Part shown: piece after piece, positions 18,282 to 27,076 of the stretch
How positions within the stretch are numbered: position 1 is the first letter of the stretch
Layout of the letters: the number at the start of each line of letters is the position of its first letter
Source of the DNA: CAZFGK01 sp964518635
GTDB lineage: Bacteria > Zixibacteria > MSB-5A5 > GN15 > FEB-12
Direction of reading: 5' to 3'
DNA: 64,000 bases
NCBI GenBank assembly: GCA_964518635.1
Contig: CAZFGK010000002.1
Location: forward strand, 1 to 64,000
Notes under the pieces: model-generated
Told to the model about the DNA's origin: nothing
The model's database searches: none
The model's input: the letters and a program-made list of their open reading frames with translations, nothing else
Position numbers and translations under genes: made by a program

Positions 18282-19439
18282 CTACCGAAACTCCAGCGCG
18301 AACTGTACGGCGTAATGGTCAAAATCAAACGCCGGTTTATCTGCAAAGCGATTCAGTTGTGAGACCGCTTTCACCGTCAGATTCCGATTCGGCTTGTAGC
18401 CAAGCCCATACTCATAGCGTTTCAGCGGAAAGTCCCAGTTCAAATCCTGATTATTTACCGTTATCTTTCCCGGTTCAAAAATGTCGAAACGCCCGGCTGC
18501 ATACCAACCGGTCGTGAATTTGTATTTCGCTTCGGCATATCCAGAAACGGCCGTCAGGAGAGGAAGATTCGGATATTCCCACGACGCATAGTAGGCTTCC
18601 GAGAATATTTCGAAGGGGCCGTGAGCAAGATAGAGATCCCCCCCGCCGCCGATGTTCATATAGTCTTTCGAAGTAGACCCATCATCGAAAATCTGATTCG
18701 CAGGGAAATTTCCTTCATGCAGATATGGCCCGTAGAAGCCAGACGCTCCTATGATGAAACCCGGAGAGAGAGCCAACGATAGTTTCGCAGTCCCTTGAGG
18801 CAATTCTTTCGCCTGTTCGACCAGCGGTTTCGTCACAGAACCCGACAGAGCGGCAATCGAGAAATCAAACTTACCGAATGAACCATAGATTTCGACTCCA
18901 CCATTCCAGCAAAAATCATAGAGTATCGGCATTCCACCCTGAGGGCGACTGTCACGCAGCGCGAGGAGAGTCTGGAGTGACGGACTGCTCCCCAGATTTG
19001 CTGGATCGAGTGTGGTATGATGATTCCAGACCAACGGCACGCCGATCAGCGGATTGACCGGAGAGTACGTTCTCGCCCCCCAGGTTCCGATAGTGTTGGG
19101 AATTCGGCCAACCTGCAGATTGAGCGAAGTGCCAAGGAGCTTTTCAAGGCGCAGGTACGCACCGTGCAGATCAATGTAGCCATAAGCCGTTGAATAGATC
19201 TGCACAAAGACCGATGTATTCTCACTCACGCGGGCATCGAAGAAGAGACGACTGTGCACAGCCGAGAAATTATTCTGTCCGGCAAAAGTTCGATTTGTAT
19301 AGTCAGTCTCTTTTTGATATTTCTTCCCGACGAGGTCGAGATGTCCGCTGACTTCGACCTGTGCCTTCAACGAATCACTGGCTAGAGTGATTGTGAGAAC
19401 AATGACGATGCTTGAAGCAACCTTGCGAGAAAGTGACAT
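18282..19439 (-). CDS. Outer-membrane beta-barrel (porin-like) protein
   Basis: This 385-residue protein has a signal peptide (about 1-26, ending LKAQ). Alternating beta strands then run to the C-terminal VQFALEFR, which ends in an aromatic then R rather than the usual terminal F. Motifs such as SVFVQIYSTAYGYIDLHGAYLRLE and NLTVKAVSQLNRFADK are typical of putative phosphate/polyphosphate-selective porin-like barrels. It is the last gene of an operon with a histidine kinase and a cupredoxin, starting three bases after the kinase stop. Its transported substrate is not evident. Confidence 0.75.
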   Translation of the reverse strand: MSLSRKVASSIVIVLTITLASDSLKAQVEVSGHLDLVGKKYQKETDYTNRTFAGQNNFSAVHSRLFFDARVSENTSVFVQIYSTAYGYIDLHGAYLRLEKLLGTSLNLQVGRIPNTIGTWGARTYSPVNPLIGVPLVWNHHTTLDPANLGSSPSLQTLLALRDSRPQGGMPILYDFCWNGGVEIYGSFGKFDFSIAALSGSVTKPLVEQAKELPQGTAKLSLALSPGFIIGASGFYGPYLHEGNFPANQIFDDGSTSKDYMNIGGGGDLYLAHGPFEIFSEAYYASWEYPNLPLLTAVSGYAEAKYKFTTGWYAAGRFDIFEPGKITVNNQDLNWDFPLKRYEYGLGYKPNRNLTVKAVSQLNRFADKPAFDFDHYAVQFALEFR

Positions 19440-19442
19440 GAA

Positions 19443-21212
19443 CTACCTCCGTGTAGTCATCAGGTAGGTGTGAACTGCTGTAGGTGTTGCCACCGGGAGA
19501 GATAGTAGAAAAGTGGTGCCAACGCCTGAAATCGATGCAACGGTGATTTCGCCACCATGATCATTCACAATCTTCTTTGCGATGGCGAGTCCGAGCCCGG
19601 TGCCGTTCGCTTTGCCACTGGTCACAAAGGGATCGAACAAGGTCGCCGCAATCTCAGGGGGGATCCCCGGGCCATTATCTTCGATCTCGATGACCACCCC
19701 GTCGTCATGCTGATGCCAGCGCATTTCAACCCGCGAACCAGCCGAACAGGCCTCGCGTGCGTTGGTCAGAATATTATCGAGCACTCGTTTCAGTCTTGCT
19801 GCATCCAGTGGGACGGACACATCAGTAGCTTCTACCAGACGCAACCCCACTTCAGCTTCCTGAAATTGATGTGCGTGGAATGAAACAACGTCCGAAAGAT
19901 ACGACGCGAGTGAGACGGGAGCGAGGTCGAGACGAGCATTCCCACTGCTGTATTCGAGCACGTCGCGAGTCAGCTCGACCATCAGATCGACCTGTTGCGA
20001 GATTCTCTTTCCATACGCTACAACTTTGGCAGAGTCATTGGAACGGGATTCAATCAGTTCAGCCGATCCCTTTATCACCGCCATCGGATTCTTGAAGTCA
20101 TGAATGATTCCGGCGGCGAGCTTTCCTATTGTGGCGTGACGCTCTGAAGAGAGATTGGCCTGATGCGCCTTTTCCAGTTCTTCCCGACCCTCAAGCAGAC
20201 TGGTGCGCATTCGTTCGACACTTGCAGCAAGCTGCCCGAGTTCATCCTGCGATTGCGGCTGAAGAGCCGTCTGAAGGTCACCCGTTGAAATGCGTGACGT
20301 GGCAGCGACAAGCTGATTGATCTGACTGCCAATGTATCGCTGGGTGTACCAGCTGATTGCTGCCATAGCGACGAGCCCACTCAGTACCGCCAATACAATC
20401 AACCAGACTCGAATGCTGCTGACAATGGGTGTCAGACGCTCATCCACAGATGCCACAAACGTGATGGTCGTGCCTGAGTACCGAGTCGGGATTGACACCA
20501 CCATGATCTCTTCCCGGTCAAATTCTATCATTGAAGGTGTGTCATGAGTAAACACTGAACTTGTCGCCCAGGAGGCTGCAACGACACGGGTTACAATATC
20601 GGATCTGCTCATGCCGATCGGGAGGCCGTTCTGACAGAGGATCACATCAAAATCAGTAACGCGACGGAGTTCTTCGACAAATCGATCGGAAAATCTGCTC
20701 CCGACGGTGATCGACCCCAGGAGAACATTGTCGCTGGTGACGATGTCACTCGATATGATTTCGTCAACTCCGCCGCCTTGCGCGATATAACTAACTCGTA
20801 AACGGGAGCCTGTACTGTCGGATCCAGAAGTGTATGTATCCAAACGTAAGAGCGAATCTGATTGATAAAGAATCCTTCCATCAGGGTCACGGATGACGAG
20901 GTAGGAAGAAGCAGTCTGAGCAAGAATCGCCGGAGTTTGCTCGGCGATGGTCGCCGAGTCCGCCGTTGCGACAGTGGCTATGAACCTTGGTGATGAGGTC
21001 AACGCTTCCAGTTTCTGAGTCTGGCTGAAATAGTGAACTTCTGCATACTGATCAAGAACCGTCTGAGATCGTTCGAGTCGACTCCGAAGCTCGGCGGTAA
21101 GCTGTGTCCGAATAACGGATGATGTAATGACAAGAGAGCCAACAAACAGCAGAGCAATAGTCACCGCGACAAAGAGAAGATAGCGCTGGGTCAGCGAAAG
21201 ACGAAATCGCAT
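19443..21212 (-). CDS. Membrane sensor histidine kinase without a neighbouring response regulator
   Basis: This 589-residue kinase has a transmembrane helix at about 13-35, a periplasmic sensor of Cache type (about 36-275), a second helix (about 272-294), and a HAMP linker (about 295-345). The kinase core follows: H-box GIIHDFKNPMAVIKGSAELI, N-box NILTNAREAC, G1 DNGPGIPP and G2 GTGLGLAI. The HDFKNP H-box resembles kinases of the NtrB/ZraS style. Its start shares one base with the cupredoxin stop (TAATG), so the two are co-translated. No response regulator is adjacent, hence an orphan kinase. Confidence 0.92.
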   Translation of the reverse strand: MRFRLSLTQRYLLFVAVTIALLFVGSLVITSSVIRTQLTAELRSRLERSQTVLDQYAEVHYFSQTQKLEALTSSPRFIATVATADSATIAEQTPAILAQTASSYLVIRDPDGRILYQSDSLLRLDTYTSGSDSTGSRLRVSYIAQGGGVDEIISSDIVTSDNVLLGSITVGSRFSDRFVEELRRVTDFDVILCQNGLPIGMSRSDIVTRVVAASWATSSVFTHDTPSMIEFDREEIMVVSIPTRYSGTTITFVASVDERLTPIVSSIRVWLIVLAVLSGLVAMAAISWYTQRYIGSQINQLVAATSRISTGDLQTALQPQSQDELGQLAASVERMRTSLLEGREELEKAHQANLSSERHATIGKLAAGIIHDFKNPMAVIKGSAELIESRSNDSAKVVAYGKRISQQVDLMVELTRDVLEYSSGNARLDLAPVSLASYLSDVVSFHAHQFQEAEVGLRLVEATDVSVPLDAARLKRVLDNILTNAREACSAGSRVEMRWHQHDDGVVIEIEDNGPGIPPEIAATLFDPFVTSGKANGTGLGLAIAKKIVNDHGGEITVASISGVGTTFLLSLPVATPTAVHTYLMTTRR

Positions 21213-21883
21213 TACTCGACCTCAATGAATGTCGAATCCGACGTGACGTTCACAGAAACAATGATTTCCGGAAGCTTCTCCTGCCAGACGCGCAACTGAT
21301 AGCTCCCCGGTCTTACATTCGGAATAGAAAACTCTCCACGCTCATTTGAAACAGCAGCGTACGGAGTAGTCACCACGTGTACATAGGCCCGCATTGAATA
21401 ATGAATCTCGCAAAAAATCTGAACGACTCCCGGTTTGTCAAAAGTCACATCCTGCGATTCCCCTTTGGGATATCGACCCAGGTCGAACTTTTTTGTTTTT
21501 GAGTACGAGAAGACATTGTGAAAGAAGGGATCGAGATTCGGAAACTCGACGGTGGTGCCAACCGGTACGGCAAGAACTGATGGCTCAAACATTGCGTCCT
21601 TTTGAGACATCTTTGGTCGTTCTTCCGGAACTCGCAATGGTGGGAGTGAATCGCCGTGAAGCGTAATGACTGAATACAGCCCAGGCGTACAATTACAGCT
21701 GATTTTCTTGGATGTCGGATCACTGCTGGCTCGACTGCGATAGCGATCAACTTTTGAAGCTGCTTCGGTCTCTGCGGGTGGTCGAAGTACTTTCCCGAAA
21801 AGCCCTGATTCCGCGCGCGCAAAACCGCTTGCCAGTATGAACGCGAAGCAGCAGATGACGATGTTGAGATACCCGGAATTCAC
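21212..21883 (-). CDS. Exported cupredoxin with C-terminal carboxypeptidase-regulatory-like domain
   Basis: This 223-residue periplasmic protein has a signal peptide (about 1-24). A cupredoxin domain follows with a full type 1 copper set: H in NLDPFFHNVFS, then C, H and M in FCEIHYSM. After it comes a short beta-sandwich domain (about 165-223, RGEFSIPNVRPGSYQLRVW). Such proteins are often annotated as methylamine utilization proteins, but no amine dehydrogenase is nearby. Being first in an operon with a sensor kinase suggests it binds copper or relays a redox signal to the kinase; that is inference. Confidence 0.85.
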   Translation of the reverse strand: MNSGYLNIVICCFAFILASGFARAESGLFGKVLRPPAETEAASKVDRYRSRASSDPTSKKISCNCTPGLYSVITLHGDSLPPLRVPEERPKMSQKDAMFEPSVLAVPVGTTVEFPNLDPFFHNVFSYSKTKKFDLGRYPKGESQDVTFDKPGVVQIFCEIHYSMRAYVHVVTTPYAAVSNERGEFSIPNVRPGSYQLRVWQEKLPEIIVSVNVTSDSTFIEVE

Positions 21884-22016
21884 ATCTGGAGTATCGGCAA
21901 ATGTGCAAATCTTGCTTAGTAAAGTGCGAAGCGGAATAGCTAGCTAACAGCGCGTTTTCGGTCTAAATGAATCCGCTTCTGAATGAATCGGTCTCTTAAA
22001 TTCTAGTCAAATCTTG

Positions 22017-22037
22017 AAAAATGGCGGAGTGACGCCA
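22017..22037 (-). terminator. Short hairpin with T tract after the DUF3298-like gene
   Basis: Read on the minus strand, TGGCG, a six-base loop and CGCCA are followed directly by TTTTT. It lies 37 nt after the stop codon of the exported DUF3298-like gene and before the cupredoxin operon on the same strand. The stem is only five pairs, so efficiency may be modest. Confidence 0.5.
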
Positions 22038-22073
22038 CAGATGATGAGTTCTGGCGTTCGATCCTCGGAACCC

Positions 22074-22958
22074 TTACTGCCCCTTTTTGTATCTCCCCAG
22101 CGGACCATCAGGGCGTATGAAGGGCTGTAAGATTGAATAAGGGAAATCCACGTTTACACCTTGCGGACGGTATGATGACACCTCATACGGGCTAAATTTG
22201 AATCGAAGCGCGACGCTATCAACCGTAAACTTGCTTGATGTAGAGAATTCGTGATCGTCGTAAGACCTACGTTCAATTGGTCGGGTGACGTGAAAGATTG
22301 AGTCCAGCTTTGAAGTCCCAACCGAGTCCAGAAATGTTGCATATCCTTCTGTAAACATGTCTTTCAGGTAAACTCGCTTTCCACTCCGTGAGTCGAGCAT
22401 CATGAAGTAATTCACCGAGTTCGGATGCACCCCTCCAGTCATGCCAGACCAGCCTCCGCGTACAGTTACGAGACTTGTGGTGCTGTCGAATTCCACATTG
22501 ACACTCACCTCCTGACCACGACCTAAGTCAGGACCAAACCCGATATATCCATCTTTGCCTGTAGAGAATTTATGATGATACTCCCACATCATTCGATCAT
22601 CCATGGCGCGAAACGCCATGTAGACATCTCTGCTATTGAGAAGTGATGAATCAAACGGTCCTATTGAATTCAAAATACTGATCGTAAAGGAATCGATGAT
22701 AGGTTGCAGAAATTTCAGAGAGTCCGCTACGAACCACGGGTAGGTCAAAGTTGAAGTGGAACCAGTACCCCCCTTACCAAGACTGGACTCCAATTTTACC
22801 TTGAACTCGCGATAGACAAAGTCCTTTCCAGCGATGCCGATCATCTCCTGAAGTGTTGAATCATCCTCAAACCCCTGCGATGAAGCAGTGATTGCGGCAA
22901 ACAAGTAGAAGCTCGATAACAGAAAGGAGTGAATAAGAACAAGTAGGTGAGGTCTAAT
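22074..22958 (-). CDS. Exported DUF3298/RsiV-like protein with unusual start
   Basis: The protein has a C-terminal DUF3298-like domain (GWSGMTGGVHPNSVNYFMMLD, GKRVYLKDMFTEGYATFLDSV), as in RsiV and PdaC relatives, after a DUF4163-like N-terminal half. The function is unknown; such domains are found in cell-envelope and peptidoglycan-related proteins. The reading frame stays open back to 23033, but that part is a tRNA gene. The first plausible start beyond the tRNA is ATT at 22958, which would give a good signal peptide (MRPHLLVLIHSFLLSSF, ending near TASSQ). CTG at 22922 and TTG at 22904 are weaker choices. No ribosome site is visible. Confidence 0.65.
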   Translation of the reverse strand: MRPHLLVLIHSFLLSSFYLFAAITASSQGFEDDSTLQEMIGIAGKDFVYREFKVKLESSLGKGGTGSTSTLTYPWFVADSLKFLQPIIDSFTISILNSIGPFDSSLLNSRDVYMAFRAMDDRMMWEYHHKFSTGKDGYIGFGPDLGRGQEVSVNVEFDSTTSLVTVRGGWSGMTGGVHPNSVNYFMMLDSRSGKRVYLKDMFTEGYATFLDSVGTSKLDSIFHVTRPIERRSYDDHEFSTSSKFTVDSVALRFKFSPYEVSSYRPQGVNVDFPYSILQPFIRPDGPLGRYKKGQ

Positions 22959-22961
22959 AAA

Positions 22962-23032
22962 CTGGGAGACAGGGACTCGAACCCCGATACTGTGCTCCAG
23001 AGGCACATGTCCTACCATTGAACGATCTCCCA
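22962..23032 (-). tRNA. tRNA-Gln (anticodon CTG)
   Basis: The 71-nt minus-strand sequence folds as a cloverleaf. The acceptor stem is TGGGAGA with TCTCCCA, including the U1-A72 pair typical of tRNA-Gln. The D arm is GTTC-AATGGTA-GGAC. The anticodon stem is TGTGC/GCACA with loop CTCTGGA, giving anticodon CTG. The T arm is CGGGG-TTCGAGT-CCCTG, and the discriminator is G. CCA is not encoded. The next protein gene begins almost at once on the same strand. Confidence 0.95.
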
Positions 23033-23178
23033 AGATCAGTCGAATTTGAAGATTCCGACGAATGTCGCGTCGAACTCTGCGTCGAACTCAGATAGTATCG
23101 ACCACGACGACGCCGAATATACCCCCCCGTTCTCCCCTGTCAACCGGTCAAGTCTAGTCGACGACCGAAGTGCTTGTA

Positions 23179-23880
23179 TTACCTTTTCTGCCTCACAGGA
23201 GCGACATCCCGGTGAATGACCATCGCTTCCCCCTGAATCTTGAGAACTGCCCGCGATCCGGTCAGCAGATTGCGCATCCCACGCCCCTCACCACGCTCCA
23301 CAAGCTGATTGGTGACATCGTAGGCAGTCCCTTTCCAGCTCAGTTGCACACTGGCAGAGAGTGGGACTACCGAGACCAAGTCCCCTTTTGCACCGGTGAT
23401 CACGCATTCCCCCTTACGAAGTAGCGTGATCCGCTCGGTCGGGGTCCAGATTGTCATCTGCACTTTCTTCGGGCGAAGTTTGAGTGACGTCACCATGAGA
23501 AGGATTCCTAGAAACTGATCTGATTCACCTATCTCAGGTGTCGCGACATGAATTTCCTGTACTCCGGATTTCAGGGCATACTCCACCGCGAGTTCGGTAT
23601 CAGTTTTCGATTTGTTGCGGGGAAAGGGAAGCACCAAAGTCTGTGATGGAAGTTTTACAGGAAATGGGACGAGGGAATCGAAATCTCCGATCAGAAGATC
23701 TGCGACTTGCCGACTTTTTCTGAAAAATTCATAGCCACCATCCACTGCAATGAGCATGGTCGGAGTCGTTATTTTTTTCGCTGCATTTTCACGAAGCAAC
23801 TTCGTGAATCTAATCACCGCTTCCTTTGAATAGGTATGTGGCAGGAAAAGCCACGCTATGTCCGGTGTTGTGCTACTCAT
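23179..23880 (-). CDS. thiN: Thiamine pyrophosphokinase
   Basis: Thiamine pyrophosphokinase converts thiamine and ATP to thiamine diphosphate and AMP. The 233-residue protein shows IAVDGGYEFF and LLIGDFDSL, the family's substrate- and ATP-site motifs, then KSKTDTELAVEYAL (the DxTD-like site) and a C-terminal thiamine-binding beta domain (GLKGDLVSVVPLS-like region as GAKGDLVSVVPLS). It is the last gene of the sugar-phosphate operon, with its ATG overlapping the glk stop as ATGA. This makes sense because transketolase in the same operon needs thiamine diphosphate. Confidence 0.9.
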   Translation of the reverse strand: MSSTTPDIAWLFLPHTYSKEAVIRFTKLLRENAAKKITTPTMLIAVDGGYEFFRKSRQVADLLIGDFDSLVPFPVKLPSQTLVLPFPRNKSKTDTELAVEYALKSGVQEIHVATPEIGESDQFLGILLMVTSLKLRPKKVQMTIWTPTERITLLRKGECVITGAKGDLVSVVPLSASVQLSWKGTAYDVTNQLVERGEGRGMRNLLTGSRAVLKIQGEAMVIHRDVAPVRQKR

Positions 23881-24851
23881 GAAAGAGATTTCGCGACGCT
23901 TGCTGCGCCGATGAGAGTAAGACGTTCTTCAATGACAATTCGTGCCGGAATTGAACTCAGCAGCCCTTCCATCTTCCCTTTCTTCGCAAATCGGGCATGG
24001 AATCGGGATGCATCAAAGGCAGTGAGAATCTGCGGTGCGATGACTCCCGCGAGAAATACCCCGCCGAGTGTCATTCCCTTGAGCGCAAGATTTGCCGCTT
24101 CACTGGCATAACAGTCTGTGAATACATCAAGGGTACGAACTGCGCGGTCATCTTTCCCGGCTATTCCTTTTTCGATGACCGCCGTTGCCTTGTCCTCTGC
24201 TTCAGAAAACCACTTTGGCACTGAACGCCCATCCGATTCCAGCAAGAATTGAAAGATAGAAACCAGCCCTTGATAACTGAGCACATCTTCGACTTCGACT
24301 ATTTCCTTTTCGGCGTAGAGATACTCCCACAACTCCTGTTCGAGTTGATTCCCCGGAGCAAAATCAGCGTGCCCTCCTTCCGAGGCGTACGGATGCACGC
24401 GACCGTCTTCACGATAGACCAATGCCTGTCCAAGTCCGGCACCGGCGGCAATTAGCCCAAAGTTTCCGTTGTGCACAGGGGTTCCGGCATTGAGTTCTAT
24501 GAATTTTTCCGGCTGGAGATTTTCAAGGCCATACGCTTTGGCGACAATATCATTCATCAGGATCACACGGTTGATACCAAACTGTTCCATGATACCGGTA
24601 GCGGCGATGCGCCAGGGCAGGTTCGTAGTCTTCACTTCGTTATTGATCACAGGACCGGCGATTCCGAAACAGGCAATATCTACCTTCTTCTTCTGCCGTT
24701 TCAGAAAGAGTCGAAGGATGACATCCAGACTAGAGTATTCAAGTGGATTGTAGCTCACCGCACCGACGAGCGGGTCCTTGTCACGGGATGGATCAATCAG
24801 CGTAAGATCGACCGATGAGGCGGAAATAGCTCCAGCAAGTCGCATACTCAT
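23877..24851 (-). CDS. glk: Glucokinase-family protein with altered phosphate-1 loop
   Basis: This 324-residue protein matches bacterial Glk glucokinases. It has the catalytic aspartate in ILMNDIVAKAYGL, the second phosphate loop as GAGLGQAL, the sugar-site residues in ASEGGHADFAP, and VEDVLSYQGL. The expected N-terminal DIGGT phosphate-1 loop is replaced by AISASS at residues 8-13 (LAGAISASSVDLTLID). Several bases differ, so a single sequencing error does not explain it. It may be a weakened or regulatory kinase, or bind ATP in another way. It overlaps both neighbours by four bases within the operon. Confidence 0.85.
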   Translation of the reverse strand: MSMRLAGAISASSVDLTLIDPSRDKDPLVGAVSYNPLEYSSLDVILRLFLKRQKKKVDIACFGIAGPVINNEVKTTNLPWRIAATGIMEQFGINRVILMNDIVAKAYGLENLQPEKFIELNAGTPVHNGNFGLIAAGAGLGQALVYREDGRVHPYASEGGHADFAPGNQLEQELWEYLYAEKEIVEVEDVLSYQGLVSIFQFLLESDGRSVPKWFSEAEDKATAVIEKGIAGKDDRAVRTLDVFTDCYASEAANLALKGMTLGGVFLAGVIAPQILTAFDASRFHARFAKKGKMEGLLSSIPARIVIEERLTLIGAASVAKSLS

Positions 24852-25621
24852 GAATGTTCACCTGTGATGATTCGCTTGTCACCGGGATCAAGTTCACCTG
24901 CTGCGGACTGATCAATGTACCAGAGTGTGCGATCAGCACGAACCATTCCGGCCGGAAGTTCCGGTTCGCCGGGAAAGGGCTGAAGCACACGTCTGAGAGT
25001 CATTGCTTTTTCAATTCCAGTCACAAGAAACAGAACAGTAGCGGAGTGGCTCAGATAGTCAAGTGACATTGAGAATCGACGAGAGATTTTTTGAGAGGTG
25101 GTCACGGCGATGACCGGAAGGGATGTCTGCATCGCATCGGCATCATCGGGGAAAACAGAGGCCGTGTGCCCATCACTCCCCATGCCAAGTATGGCAAGAT
25201 CAAGGGGGCGAATCTGACTGTGGCCGAGACGATTCTGGTCGGCTACTTTGAGAAGTTCGCTGTAGCGCAAAACTTCCTCTTCTGGGTCAATTGCTTCACC
25301 GATTAGTCGCTCAATATGCTCTTCAGGAATATAAGCAGGAGCAAACAATTCGTCGTAGGCAAGATGGTAGTTTGAGTCTGCATTATCTGACGGAACTGCA
25401 CGCTCATCTGAGAAAAAGAATCTCGCAGAGCTTCGCAGGTATCCGAGATCATTCGTACGTGCACGCAATGCCCGATACATGAGCCGAGGTGTGCTCCCGC
25501 CAGAGAGCGCAATCCAGGCCGAATTGCGTGTTCCTGCATCCCGTGCGGTCCTGATCACGAGATCGGCGGCATGCTCAGCGACCGCTTCCGGATCGGAGAA
25601 GAGATGAATCTGAACACTCAT
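24848..25621 (-). CDS. pgl: 6-phosphogluconolactonase
   Basis: Pgl (DevB type) hydrolyses 6-phosphogluconolactone made by glucose-6-phosphate dehydrogenase. The 257-residue protein has the family motifs ALSGGSTPRLMYRAL, FFFSDERAVPSDNADSNYHLAYDELF, and LDLAILGMGSDGHTASVFP, which carries the active-site region. Its length is normal. It lies four bases after the ybjQ-like gene, and its stop overlaps the glk start as ATGA. Confidence 0.95.
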   Translation of the reverse strand: MSVQIHLFSDPEAVAEHAADLVIRTARDAGTRNSAWIALSGGSTPRLMYRALRARTNDLGYLRSSARFFFSDERAVPSDNADSNYHLAYDELFAPAYIPEEHIERLIGEAIDPEEEVLRYSELLKVADQNRLGHSQIRPLDLAILGMGSDGHTASVFPDDADAMQTSLPVIAVTTSQKISRRFSMSLDYLSHSATVLFLVTGIEKAMTLRRVLQPFPGEPELPAGMVRADRTLWYIDQSAAGELDPGDKRIITGEHS

Positions 25622-25625
25622 CTCC

Positions 25626-25955
25626 TCATGCCTGAGAAGTCACGACGGCGGTGCCGCAGGCGGTGACCATGAGCATATTGCCGCCCCCCATATCGATTGA
25701 TTCGTAGTCGATATCAACCGCGACAATGTCGGTGGCACCCTGTTCGAACGCTCTCTGCTTCATTTCTGCGACGGCGATGTCGCGTGCCTTGTTAAGTTCT
25801 TTTTCGTACGCATTGGATCGCCCGCCGACGATATCACGAATTCCGGCGAACAGATCCTTGAAGATATTCGCGCCGAGTATCGCCTCGCCGGTGACTAGCC
25901 CGATCATTTTTTCGATCTTCTTTCCGGATATCTCCGGAGTGGTGACTACAAGCAT
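25626..25955 (-). CDS. YbjQ-family (UPF0145/DUF74) protein
   Basis: This 109-residue protein is a complete YbjQ-type pentameric beta/alpha fold: [48 protein letters not shown], then [15 protein letters not shown] and a final [11 protein letters not shown]. The molecular function of the family is not settled; heavy-metal binding has been proposed. GGAGAGA precedes its ATG. Its place between opcA and pgl in a sugar-phosphate operon is unusual and gives no clear functional clue. Confidence 0.9.
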   Translation of the reverse strand: MLVVTTPEISGKKIEKMIGLVTGEAILGANIFKDLFAGIRDIVGGRSNAYEKELNKARDIAVAEMKQRAFEQGATDIVAVDIDYESIDMGGGNMLMVTACGTAVVTSQA

Positions 25956-26012
25956 GTTTCTCTCCTATAAATGCCTGAATATTCTTTTTGCGCAGATGAG
26001 TCTCACACACGT

Positions 26013-27074
26013 CTACGCTTGCAGCTGGTAGCGCTTCAACGCGGCCTGACTCATCTGAAAATCACGAAATTCTTCATAATTCTTTGTCGCTCTGATCAGA
26101 TAGTGTCCCAGATCTAGACCGCGAAAGCTCCGAGAATGTTGCATATCGGTCATGATTGTTGCTGTTGCGTGTGGCCCGTGAAACTGACCGTTTTGACCGG
26201 AAACGCGGCTATCATGCCAGAGCGATGCCGTAAAATTTGCTGCGGTCAGCTTAATGAGTGGCTCATCCGAGAGTCGTGCCGCATATCGAATCACTTCAAT
26301 TGGACGATCAAAGAGACGCACCGTCACCGATGACCCATGCGAAGTGATGGCTCCACTCGACTGCTCTCCACGAGAGACTATCCAACCCATCAACAGCTGC
26401 CCGGCTTCGGCGAGTGATTCGTGATCTGAGATTTCAATCTGACGTAGCCCCTGTGTAGTGAGCGACCATTCTGAGAACAGCTTGCTCAATAACTCGCGAA
26501 CCGCATGAGTCAGATACCAGTCAAAAGTTAAATACGATACTGCTTTTGGCATGGCCGGAACCACTCGCGCCTTAATCAGATAAAAATTTGACTCTTCCTG
26601 AAGAACACGCTCTAGCTCTGGCAGACCCTGATACTCGCGCAGATCGATCGTGATTACGGGCACGGAGGATGGAATCAGTGAACGAACCGCACCGGGGAGG
26701 AGTTTTACATGTGGCGGAGAAGCGAGAATATCGATCAACTCCCAGCAAATGATCGTTCCGTCATCCTGCCTGCGCGAGCAGGCCGTTCGTACGGTCGCGC
26801 AGTAATCACTACCGACATCATCAATGAATATTGAAATCAGTCGCGACGGCTCTATACTGGCAAGCTCACCTGCGAGCTGTTCCGCCTCTTCACGCGCGTG
26901 CGCATCGGCAATGATGAGAATTGTCGCGAGTGTGAGCTTGACCGGAACAGTGTCGGCATGTTTTGCGGCGATAGTCTGATCCCAGAGCTTATTCAGGGCC
27001 AGTTCAATGATCTCAGCATTGACAGGAAGTTGGCCATCAAGAGGAACCGAAAGATCAGAAGCCGAACTACTCAT
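26013..27074 (-). CDS. opcA: Glucose-6-phosphate dehydrogenase assembly protein OpcA
   Basis: OpcA is an allosteric partner that activates glucose-6-phosphate dehydrogenase in cyanobacteria and actinobacteria. The 353-residue sequence has the N-terminal region with LATILIIADAHAREEAEQLAGEL and the C-terminal OpcA domain (TFDWYLTHAVRELLSKLF, LLMGWIVSRG). It starts two bases after the zwf stop, the usual zwf-opcA pairing. This supports redox-responsive control of NADPH production here. Confidence 0.9.
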   Translation of the reverse strand: MSSSASDLSVPLDGQLPVNAEIIELALNKLWDQTIAAKHADTVPVKLTLATILIIADAHAREEAEQLAGELASIEPSRLISIFIDDVGSDYCATVRTACSRRQDDGTIICWELIDILASPPHVKLLPGAVRSLIPSSVPVITIDLREYQGLPELERVLQEESNFYLIKARVVPAMPKAVSYLTFDWYLTHAVRELLSKLFSEWSLTTQGLRQIEISDHESLAEAGQLLMGWIVSRGEQSSGAITSHGSSVTVRLFDRPIEVIRYAARLSDEPLIKLTAANFTASLWHDSRVSGQNGQFHGPHATATIMTDMQHSRSFRGLDLGHYLIRATKNYEEFRDFQMSQAALKRYQLQA

Positions 27075-27076
27075 TG

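Noticed and set aside
22959..23033. N-terminal extension of the DUF3298-like protein back to 23033
   Set aside because: The extension is the tRNA-Gln gene read through; its cloverleaf is complete and the peptide has no family likeness.
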